Origin: Paenibacillus planticolens
GTDB taxonomy: Bacteria > Bacillota > Bacilli > Paenibacillales > NBRC-103111
Direction of reading: 5' to 3'
Assembly: GCF_013141725.1 (NCBI RefSeq)
Contig: NZ_WHNZ01000086.1
Coordinates: forward strand, 62,001 to 126,000
Length of the DNA: 64,000 nucleotides
Shown: in pieces, positions 17,718 to 25,600 of the stretch
How the letters are laid out: each line of letters starts with the position of its first letter
Position numbering within the stretch: the first letter of the stretch is position 1
Made by a program: the position numbers and the translations under genes
Notes under the pieces: generated by a model
Told to the model about the DNA's origin: nothing
What the model saw: only the letters and a program-made list of their open reading frames with translations
The model's database searches: none

Positions 17718-18875
17718 ATGATCATGGAACGTCTGGATCAGGTGACCGATCCGATCCGCTCAATTGAGCTTTACCGATATGATGTAAACGTTCAGCGGCA
17801 ATTCAGCCATGGGGCGTGGACCAATCGCATCCACGGATTTATCCGCATTGCGGCTGGGGATCGAGGCGGCTGGGGAGAAAATATCATGGCGATTAACCGC
17901 GAGGAGCTGGATTTGAATGAATGGCTCAATCCGCTGCAGGATCTGATCGGGATGACGATCGGGGAAGCGGTTCGAACCGTTATGAGCCGTCTTGTAGAGC
18001 TGGGCTCTAAGCGAGCAGAAATGGTGGAGATGGCGCTGCTGGATCTTGCAGGCCAACTGCTCGGTCAGTCCGCCCTCGAACTGCTGGAGCTTGACGGCAA
18101 GGAGCCTGTCCCGGGGCTGTTTTGTATTCTGGAAAAAGACCCTGAGAAAGTTCGGGAGCGCGCCCAAGAATCTTGGCATCAAGGCTATCGAACTCACGTA
18201 AAGGTTAAGCTGTTCGGAGACACTCAGCTAGATAAGAAGGTTATTGAGGCGGCCCGCGGCATCATGGGCCAGGAGACATTCATCATTGGGGATGTGAATG
18301 ATGGGTATCGGCCGAAGAAGAGCGACGACAGTCTTGATGGAATCGTGGTGGCGTTGCGTGTCTTGCAAGAGGCTGGCTTGAATGCCTGCGAAGACCCGGC
18401 TAACCTGACTGTACCACAATGGGTTGAACTGCAGCGCCAGGTAGGCGTTCTTGAGCTGTTGCCGGATGCTCCGTTGCGGCCGGCGGTCGATGCTGTGCGT
18501 CTAGCCGTCACAGGCATGGGCGGCATCTATAATATTCATCCGGGCTGTGCCGGCTCCCTGATTCATGCCGTAGAGCTAGCCCGCAAGATCCGCGGGTTCG
18601 GTGCCCGTCTCATGATCGGTGACGACAGTCTGGTCGGCCCGGCTTGTACCGTCTGGCAACAGATCGCAATCGGATTATCGGCTGATTGGGTCGAGGCGCT
18701 GGAGAAGCCGGGTGAGTCCGATGCTTTCGACGCCTGCGTCACTGCTCAGGATACGTACAGGACAGCTGATGGGCGTGTAAGTATGAGTGGTCGATCGCCG
18801 GGCTTCGGCCTTACGATGGATGAGAAGCAACTAAGGACTTGCAGCAGGGATTACAGCAAATTGGAAGCAATTTAA
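17718..18875 (+). CDS. Enolase-superfamily enzyme (mandelate racemase/sugar acid dehydratase-like)
   Basis: This 385-residue cytoplasmic enzyme has the mandelate racemase/muconate lactonizing fold: a capping domain, then a barrel with the Lys-x-Lys pair (Lys162, Lys164 in HVKVKLFGD), metal ligands in IIGDVNDGY and ACEDP, and a final Asp-rich MIGDDSLVGP strand. Enzymes of this group abstract a proton next to a carboxylate, typically dehydrating or racemising sugar acids. The exact substrate is not evident, and a typical His-Asp dyad was not clearly seen. It is the last gene of importer unit 2, with a terminator directly behind. Confidence 0.82.
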   Translation: MIMERLDQVTDPIRSIELYRYDVNVQRQFSHGAWTNRIHGFIRIAAGDRGGWGENIMAINREELDLNEWLNPLQDLIGMTIGEAVRTVMSRLVELGSKRAEMVEMALLDLAGQLLGQSALELLELDGKEPVPGLFCILEKDPEKVRERAQESWHQGYRTHVKVKLFGDTQLDKKVIEAARGIMGQETFIIGDVNDGYRPKKSDDSLDGIVVALRVLQEAGLNACEDPANLTVPQWVELQRQVGVLELLPDAPLRPAVDAVRLAVTGMGGIYNIHPGCAGSLIHAVELARKIRGFGARLMIGDDSLVGPACTVWQQIAIGLSADWVEALEKPGESDAFDACVTAQDTYRTADGRVSMSGRSPGFGLTMDEKQLRTCSRDYSKLEAI

Positions 18876-18915
18876 TTTTAGAGATATTTAGGAAAAATGT
18901 ATACTTAAATCAAGT

Positions 18916-18943
18916 AGCTGTCGGTATGGCCGACGGCTTTTTT
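18916..18943 (+). terminator. Intrinsic terminator of importer unit 2
   Basis: AGCTGTCGG pairs with CCGACGGCT around TATGG, followed by TTTTTTG. Strong stem and T-run. Confidence 0.85.
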
Positions 18944-19014
18944 GCGTCCGATAAACTCCATCACTCCTCACTAAGTAGGACTCTTCAGGAGCCAACGGCT
19001 TAACTCTTTTTCCA

Positions 19015-19043
19015 TTGACAGCATGCAAGAGCCGATCTATAAT
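19015..19043 (+). promoter_or_regulatory. Consensus sigma-A promoter of the YhgE-TetR-PfkB unit
   Basis: TTGACA and TATAAT are both perfect and separated by 17 bases; transcription would start near 19050, inside the operator described next. Confidence 0.85.
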
Positions 19044-19052
19044 TTAAACAAA

Positions 19053-19067
19053 CGTTTAATTAAAACG
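19053..19067 (+). promoter_or_regulatory. TetR-type operator
   Basis: CGTTT-AATTA-AAACG is a perfect inverted repeat at the transcription start, embedded in a wider imperfect dyad from about 19046 to 19074 (AAA...ACGTTT / AAACG...TTT). It is the likely binding site of the TetR regulator encoded by the second gene of the unit, giving autorepression. Confidence 0.6.
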
Positions 19068-19097
19068 ATCATTTAAATTTCAGTGGGAGTGGTACAT

Positions 19098-20258
19098 ATG
19101 AAACAAGCATTAGGCGCATTTTTTAAGCAAGGCACGACGAAGGTCGGAATTATTACAGCTATTACGTTCCAGCTGTTATTCAGTTTGATTTGGATGACTG
19201 GCTACGCAGGCGTGTCTGATAACACGAAGAATTTGAAGATCGCCATTGTGAATGAAGATCAAGGTTTGGGGAAGACAGTGGCAACCAACTTAAAAGCGAA
19301 TCTGCCTTTTCAGACGGAACAAGTAGACTCCAATGATAAGGCGCAAGACATGCTTAACAATCGTGACGTGCAGATGGTTATGCATATTTCGGCTGATTTT
19401 TCTAAAAAGCTTCAAACACCGGGTCAAACAGCTCCAATTACGTATACAATTAATGAATCCAATCCGTCGATGACAAAGTCTGTGATGCAGGCGGTAGCAG
19501 GAAATGTAACAGCAACTGTGAACAAGGAAGCTGTGGCTGCAGGAGCATCTGCGGTATTGACTCAAATGAACCCGAATCTGCCGGCAGAGCAAGCAGGGCA
19601 AATCGCCCAAGGGCTCGCTAGTAAAGTAACCTCGGATATTCAAAGTACGAATAAAGTGAAAGATATGCCGAATCAGATGCTTCCGATGATGCTTGTGCTT
19701 GCTTCTATCGTAGGAACGATGATCATGGGGATGAACTTTAGCGTTTCTACGACCATTCTCGGCGCATCGGTTAATAAAATGAGTAAAATGGCCGCACGCA
19801 TGGTGCTGACCGTTATCGCCGCAGTGGTTGTCGGACTTATCAGCGCGACGATGGTTGTTGCTTTGGGCGGTCATGTGGAGAAAGGATTTTTCGCACTATG
19901 GTCGTTCGAATCCTTATTCCTGCTTACTTTTGCGTTCGTTGCTCAAATGTTTTTGACTTTGTTTGGGAACGCAGGTATGCTATTTAACATCGCGATGTTG
20001 TCCCTTCAATTAGTGTCCTCCGGAGCTATCGTACCAAGGGAGCTTCTGTCGAGTTTCTATCATTCCTTAAGCAATGCCTTCCCGGCTACTTATGCGGTGA
20101 ACGGTTTGATGAATATTTTGTTCGGCGGTCCTGGCGTGGGTAAAGAAGCCGGATTCCTGTTTCTGATTGCGGCTATTGCTCTAGTTATTGATATTGTGGT
20201 CGTGTCTTTGAAAAAAGTGAAGGCACCTGCCGCTGGACATCGCTCGCAAGCCGTGTAA
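19098..20258 (+). CDS. YhgE/Pip-type membrane protein (ABC-2-like)
   Basis: This 386-residue membrane protein has one N-terminal membrane segment (about residues 18-37), an extracytoplasmic domain of about 165 residues typical of YhgE/Pip proteins (IAIVNEDQGLGK...), and five or so membrane segments in the C-terminal half. Such proteins resemble ABC-2 permeases and take part in export or envelope stress; the ligand is unknown. ATG 19098 was preferred over GTG 19083, with GGGAGTGG upstream. It lies 27 bases before the tetR-like gene and shares its promoter, as is common for efflux genes under TetR control. Confidence 0.78.
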   Translation: MKQALGAFFKQGTTKVGIITAITFQLLFSLIWMTGYAGVSDNTKNLKIAIVNEDQGLGKTVATNLKANLPFQTEQVDSNDKAQDMLNNRDVQMVMHISADFSKKLQTPGQTAPITYTINESNPSMTKSVMQAVAGNVTATVNKEAVAAGASAVLTQMNPNLPAEQAGQIAQGLASKVTSDIQSTNKVKDMPNQMLPMMLVLASIVGTMIMGMNFSVSTTILGASVNKMSKMAARMVLTVIAAVVVGLISATMVVALGGHVEKGFFALWSFESLFLLTFAFVAQMFLTLFGNAGMLFNIAMLSLQLVSSGAIVPRELLSSFYHSLSNAFPATYAVNGLMNILFGGPGVGKEAGFLFLIAAIALVIDIVVVSLKKVKAPAAGHRSQAV

Positions 20259-20285
20259 TTTTGTATGCAAGGAGGGCGCTGAAGT

Positions 20286-20882
20286 ATGGCACATCAAGAA
20301 TTAGACATGAAGATGAAAATTGTACTGGCGGCTAAAATGTTGTTCGCCAAGCATGGCTATGATGCGACTAGCGTTCGTCAAATATGTGAGGAGGCCGGGG
20401 CCAATGTGGCTCTGGTTTCCTATTATTTTGGCGGAAAAGAGAGCGTTTTCTACGAAATCTTCCGTCAATTTTTTCCGAGCCACAAGCTATCCGGCTTTTT
20501 TGATATTGATGATCCTGTCATAGGGATTAAGGCAATTATTGAAGAAGTCATTTTACTTCGCAATAAAGATCCGCAAATGATCAGCCTGCTTCAAATGGAG
20601 ATTATTACGATGTCCCCACGCATGGAGAAGATGAGAGAGCTCGTTTTTCCGGTATGGGAAAAAGTAAGATCCCTGTTGGAAAAGGGCAGACAGGAAGGTC
20701 TTTATCATTTCGAGTCTCTGGATAGCACGTTAATGTTTGTATTGGGTTCGATATTTTTCTATAAGCAAAGAGAGTTTTTTGAACCGCTTTTTACGGATCC
20801 GCGGCCGGATATGGACACGCTCATCCATCAAACAACAACCTATGTAATGAATGCATTGGGCTATCAAAGTAAAGGGGAATAA
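20286..20882 (+). CDS. TetR/AcrR family transcriptional regulator
   Basis: This 198-residue repressor has an N-terminal helix-turn-helix (about residues 10-57: IVLAAKMLFAKHGYDATSVRQICEEAG...SYYFGGKESVFYEIF) and a helical ligand-binding and dimerisation domain. The ATG follows CAAGGAGGGCG at good spacing. It probably represses its own unit through the dyad at 19053-19067. Inducer unknown. Confidence 0.92.
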   Translation: MAHQELDMKMKIVLAAKMLFAKHGYDATSVRQICEEAGANVALVSYYFGGKESVFYEIFRQFFPSHKLSGFFDIDDPVIGIKAIIEEVILLRNKDPQMISLLQMEIITMSPRMEKMRELVFPVWEKVRSLLEKGRQEGLYHFESLDSTLMFVLGSIFFYKQREFFEPLFTDPRPDMDTLIHQTTTYVMNALGYQSKGE

Positions 20883-20888
20883 GGACTT

Positions 20889-21848
20889 ATGAGTAAATCC
20901 TATATCGTTTGTTTAGGTGAGCTTTTAATTGACTTCGTGCCTGAAGTGAACGGACAGGCTTTGGCCGACGTGACAAGCTTCCAGCGGGCGGCGGGCGGAG
21001 CACCGGCCAATGTGGCTGCGGCGGTCGCCAAGCTAGGCGGCGACGCAAGGTTTATCGGCAAAATCGGCCGGGACCCTTTCGGCGATTTCCTCGTGCGCAC
21101 GCTTGACGAAGTCGGTGTGCAGACGGCTGTGATCCAGACCGATGAGGCGAAGACAGGTCTGGCTTTTGTTTCGCTGCGCGCGGATGGCGAGCGCGATTTC
21201 CTGTTTTTCCGCGACCCGGCGGCGGACATGCTGCTGCGCGCAGACGAAGTCCAGACGCAGTGGCTGGAAGACGCCGCCGTCTATCATTTCGGCTCGGTGT
21301 CCTTGATCACTGAGCCTTGCCGCACCGCGACGCTGGATGCAGCGCGCCGAGCGAAAGATCTTGGCGCATTGGTGTCCTACGACCCCAATGTGCGCCTTGC
21401 GCTGTGGCCGAGCGCCGAAGCGGCTCGAGCGGAAATTCTTGCGCAGCTTGGGCTTGCGGATGTGGTCAAAGTCAGCGAGGAGGAAATCGAATTCCTCCTC
21501 GGCGTGGACGCGACCACAGGAGCGCAGCAGCTGCTGCAGCGCGGACCTAAAGTGATAATCATCACTTTAGGTCCTGACGGCTGCCGCGTTGTGAGCGCGC
21601 GGCAGGATGTCGTCATCCCCGGAACGCTAGTGGCTGCCGTGGATACGACAGGCGCCGGCGACAGCTTTGTCGGCGGCATGCTCTTTCAGTTGGCGTCGCT
21701 GGGCGTGACGCCTGCAAACATCGTGGACGCGCTTGCCGAAGCTGGTGTCGCCGAGCGCGTATTTGGCTTTGCCAATCGCGTGGGCGCTATCACCACAACG
21801 CGGCGCGGCGCGATTCCTGCGCTTCCGACGCTTGCGGAAGTGCAATAA
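20889..21848 (+). CDS. PfkB-family sugar kinase (fructokinase-like)
   Basis: This 319-residue ribokinase-fold kinase has the first PfkB signature (AGGAPANVAAAVAKLGG, about residues 36-52) and the second (DTTGAGDSFVGG, catalytic base Asp258). The pattern GELLIDFVP and overall length fit fructokinases, although 2-keto-3-deoxygluconate kinases are similar. It begins 6 bases after the tetR-like stop. The gene is clearly richer in G+C than its neighbours and contains a 14-bp perfect hairpin at 21543-21574, both of which hint at separate ancestry. Confidence 0.88.
   Translation: MSKSYIVCLGELLIDFVPEVNGQALADVTSFQRAAGGAPANVAAAVAKLGGDARFIGKIGRDPFGDFLVRTLDEVGVQTAVIQTDEAKTGLAFVSLRADGERDFLFFRDPAADMLLRADEVQTQWLEDAAVYHFGSVSLITEPCRTATLDAARRAKDLGALVSYDPNVRLALWPSAEAARAEILAQLGLADVVKVSEEEIEFLLGVDATTGAQQLLQRGPKVIIITLGPDGCRVVSARQDVVIPGTLVAAVDTTGAGDSFVGGMLFQLASLGVTPANIVDALAEAGVAERVFGFANRVGAITTTRRGAIPALPTLAEVQ
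21543..21574 (+). repeat. Perfect 14-bp hairpin inside the sugar kinase gene
   Basis: GGACCTAAAGTGAT and its exact complement ATCACTTTAGGTCC flank the four bases AATC. The segment encodes GPKVIIITLGPD and is A+T-rich within a G+C-rich gene. Confidence 0.9.
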
Positions 21849-21870
21849 ACGGCAGCTTTTACGAAGACTC

Positions 21871-21904
21871 GCTCTATTCCATTCTGTGGGATAGAGCTTT
21901 TTTG
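21871..21904 (+). terminator. Intrinsic terminator after the sugar kinase
   Basis: GCTCTAT...ATAGAGC with inner CC/GG pairs is followed by TTTTTTG. Confidence 0.85.
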
Positions 21905-21991
21905 TTGTATATATTGAAGGCGCTTGCATTGCGGAGGGGTTCTTCTCCATTTATGATTTCTGTTATATCTACAAATCCCGAAGTTAATATG

Positions 21992-22042
21992 AACCTCTAA
22001 ATACGGCCATTCCATGGGGATGGCTGGTTTAGAGGTTTTTTT
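21992..22042 (+). terminator. Second terminator hairpin
   Basis: AACCTCTAAA pairs with TTTAGAGGTT; the loop holds a further GGCCAT/ATGGCT stem, and seven T follow. It backs up the terminator at 21871. Confidence 0.8.
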
Positions 22043-22208
22043 GCGTCTCCTCGTGTAAGTAGGGGGCAGGGAGTTTTGGCTCCACTAATGTAAGTTCTGT
22101 GTAATTAAATATTACATTTTACTAAGGGGGATCCTATTGATTTCGCTTTTCTCAGTCGAATTTGCATAAATAATATTAAAATGTGTCATATATCATTACA
22201 TTATTTCG

Positions 22209-22237
22209 TTGACACCTGATAAACGAGAACATATAAT
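22209..22237 (+). promoter_or_regulatory. Consensus sigma-A promoter of the surface protein gene
   Basis: TTGACA and TATAAT, both perfect, are 17 bases apart, about 400 bases before the start codon of the large surface protein. Confidence 0.8.
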
Positions 22238-22243
22238 TTGATC

Positions 22244-22640
22244 ATAAAAACAACAAAACAAACTTATTTTATATTAATTAAGTTGTGTTTATTTGTTTTT
22301 ATATAAAGATTTGGGGGGGCTTTGATCGAGGCAATCAATCCTATTTATTTATAAGACTCGCTAGTTTCGTTATATCTCCTGATTTTCCTCTGCACGCTCC
22401 ACTATATTTACAATTTCACAACATCAAATTAACACTGCACGAATGAAAAACCAATAAAATACAATTAAATACCAACAAAAGCAACTGTTAAATTTAATTT
22501 TTCATGTTTTTGTGTTGTTTTATTAAAAAGGGAGGATGGAATTCAACAGGTCAGTCAGAATTTTATGCCGGGGCTGTCATTGTCAATGTACATGAGGCTG
22601 CACGGATTATGAATCTACGTTAATAGAAGGAGGACTCATC
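22244..22640 (+). promoter_or_regulatory. Long A+T-rich 5' leader of the surface protein mRNA
   Basis: From the predicted start the transcript would carry about 397 untranslated bases. An imperfect inverted repeat (ATAAAAACAA... with ...TTTGTTTTTAT) spans about 22245-22308, and a second A+T-rich fold may lie at about 22450-22530. Near the end a reading frame (about 22535-22622) encodes GQSEFYAGAVIVNVHEAAR and closes just before the ribosome site; it has no start and may be a remnant. No known riboswitch was recognised. Confidence 0.4.
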
Positions 22641-25600
22641 ATGTTAAATACCAAGAAATTCGTATCCGCATTAATGGCATGTACGATCGCTTGCTCGGTT
22701 GTTTACTCATCGGGAGCAGGTTTTATCCCGGTTGCCGTTGCCGCTGTCACTGTTGAAAAGCCCGTGCCTTCAGTTCCGGCAGGCCGCTATGAACAATCCA
22801 TCAATGTTGCGCTTAGTTCCACGGCAGGTGCAGACATTTATTACACGCTTGACGGCACATTGCCTGATGAGACCAGCTTCAAGTTTGATGGAACACCCAT
22901 CATCCTGACGGAATCAACGAACCTTTCAGTGATTGCTGTGAAAGACGGCGTTTGGAGTACAGCCGGGACTTACGGCTATATTATTAAGACTGCCGAGAAG
23001 CCACTTCTGAAATTCGCTGCGATGGGGGATGTCCATGTCTCACATGGTACAGCTGAAGAAGATGATCGAAATCGTGCAATTTGGGCGAGTAATTTTGATG
23101 TCCTCGGCTCTGTTCTGCCTGACCCGGATGCCATCGTATTTGCGGGTGATATGATCAATGATAATGACTTTACAACAGGTGCCAATCATACATTCGTTTA
23201 CGACATTTTAAAAAAGCAGATGGATCGAAAAGGCTGGAGCGATATGCAAATGCAGATTGCTATCGGCAATCATGACGCATACGTTTCCGATGTGCAAAAA
23301 GGGTATCCGGCAGAATGGTTCACGAGCCAGTCAAACGGTTATTACGAGAAGACAATCAAAGGGTATTCCTTCTTCTTCGTGAACGCGAACAACTACAACG
23401 GCGACACGACACAAAGAAACTGGCTAAAGGGACGGCTTGCGGAGATAACTGCTGATCCGGCGAATCGGAACAAGCCGATCTTCCTTACTTTGCACCATCC
23501 GGTTGCCAATACGGTTATGGACGGACAGCAAGCTTCCAATCCGAACCTGAATACGGATCTGAAGGATTTCCCGCAAGTCGTTGTGCTTTCCGGTCACTCG
23601 CACTTGAACATTAACGATCAGCGCTCCATTTATCAAAAGGACTTCAGCGTAATTAATGTCGGATCGATGTCGTACATCGAGGCAGAAGGCGGGTATTCCG
23701 TTGTCACAAAAGAAGAAGGACTGAAAGCGGAAGATTTATTCGCAGTGACTCAGTCCCCAGTTATTGAGGTGTACCAGGATCGTATAGAGATCGAGCGTAT
23801 TGAGTACAACGGCGATCCGGGTAATATTCGTCCTTTTGGTAAATGGGGGGCAGGATTTAAAGCTCCACCTTACAATAGCGCCGGCGCATTAGCGGGTAAG
23901 AAGTGGGTCATTAAATTAACTGGCAACACCAACGAAGAAATAAAAAGCAATTTTACGTATACGCCAAGCAATCGCAATAAAGTAGCACCAAAGTTCCCGG
24001 CGAATCCAGATATGAAGGTGCAGATGGGAGCGGATAACGTGCCGGTGCTTTCGTTCAATCAAGCCAAGGACGATGACGCCATGCATCACTATGAAATTAA
24101 TCTGTATGATCAAAGAACAGCCCAATTGGCAAAAACGTACAAAGTTTTGTCGGATTTTTACTTCTCACCGATTCCGAACAAAATGAATATTCCAATGAAG
24201 GATCTCAATCTGGCTAAGTCTTATGTTATTTCCGTAAAAGCAACAGATGCTACTGGTAACGTAAGCACTCCGGTGGAAATGTTCTATGCTTCTCAAGTTG
24301 TACCGCCTGCGCCGACACCAATTGACCCGGCTACGATGTGGAATCAGCTCGTATCGGATATGAAGTTCGACGGTAATCTGAATGAGGATGCTTCAGGCGC
24401 AACTGGTAAGGCTACCCAGGCAGGTTCGGTTTCATTCGTAACAGGCAAATCCGGACAAGCTGTCAGCATTGCAGCAGGCAATTCCAATTATGTCGATCTT
24501 GGCGACAGATTGGACTTGAAGTTCGGAAATGGCGACTTCACGATCTCGTTCTGGCATAAGGGTGATTTGAAAGGTGATCAGACGGTCCTCTCCAACAAAA
24601 ACTGGAATTCAGGTAAGAACCCGGGCTGGTACATCGGTCCGGCGGTTTCGAACAGCATGACCCTTAACATGGCTGACGGAACCAACCGAATGGATTATTC
24701 GCCTCAAAATGTGGGGCAGGATTGGCATTACTTTACGATATCGGTTGACCGAACAAACAAGACGGCTTCCACGTATGTTGACGGCATCTTGGGGGCATCA
24801 AAAGATATCTCCACATTAGGCACATCCAGTATGGATACACCTTATCACATCATTCTCGGAGCAGACGGCAATAAAGGCAATGGCGGTGCGACCGTCACGC
24901 TGGACGATTTGAAAATATGGAAACGCGTCTTGTCCGCAACGGAAGCCAAAGCGCTGTCAGACTCGTATCAGTCGGCAAATTTGTACAACTTTAGTCAGTT
25001 GACGTCCAAAATTCAAGAAGCAGAGCAGTTCACTGCGTATGTTGCTGGAAAAGCCGGAATATCCATTCCTGCACAAATGCAAAATGATCTGACGACCCGG
25101 ATTGCTGCGGCAAAAGCCTTAACGTCAGGCTCCGATGCGGCTGTGATCGACCAGGCTTATCTGGATTTGCTTTGGGTCTTGCAAACTGCCCAGAGCAACC
25201 TTATTTACACATTCATTCCGAAAACCGATTTCTCGATCGATTCTTTCAGTTCAGAAGATCTAGAAGGCAGTTATGCAAGCAATATTCTGGATGGTTCAGA
25301 AACGACCATTTGGCATTCCAGATGGGAAGCGCCTGCTGCTCCATTCCCGCATTGGGTCATCATCGATATGAAAAGCTCATATAAGCTGAGCGGCATTCAG
25401 AGAAAGAGTCGTCTCAATCAAATTAAGCTGGAATTCCCTAAAACTTTTGAATTGTACGTCTCGGACAGTAAGGCCGACCTTAACGATCCTACATTCCTTG
25501 GCAATACGGCTAACAAAGTTACCGGCACGTTTAACAAGACCTGGACAGGGACGGTGTATAAGGACTTTGTTACTTTGGATAAAACCGTGCAGGGCCGGTA

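Noticed and set aside
19290..19874. 194-codon minus-strand frame rich in His and Arg
   Set aside because: Antisense of the YhgE-type gene; composition typical of a shadow frame.
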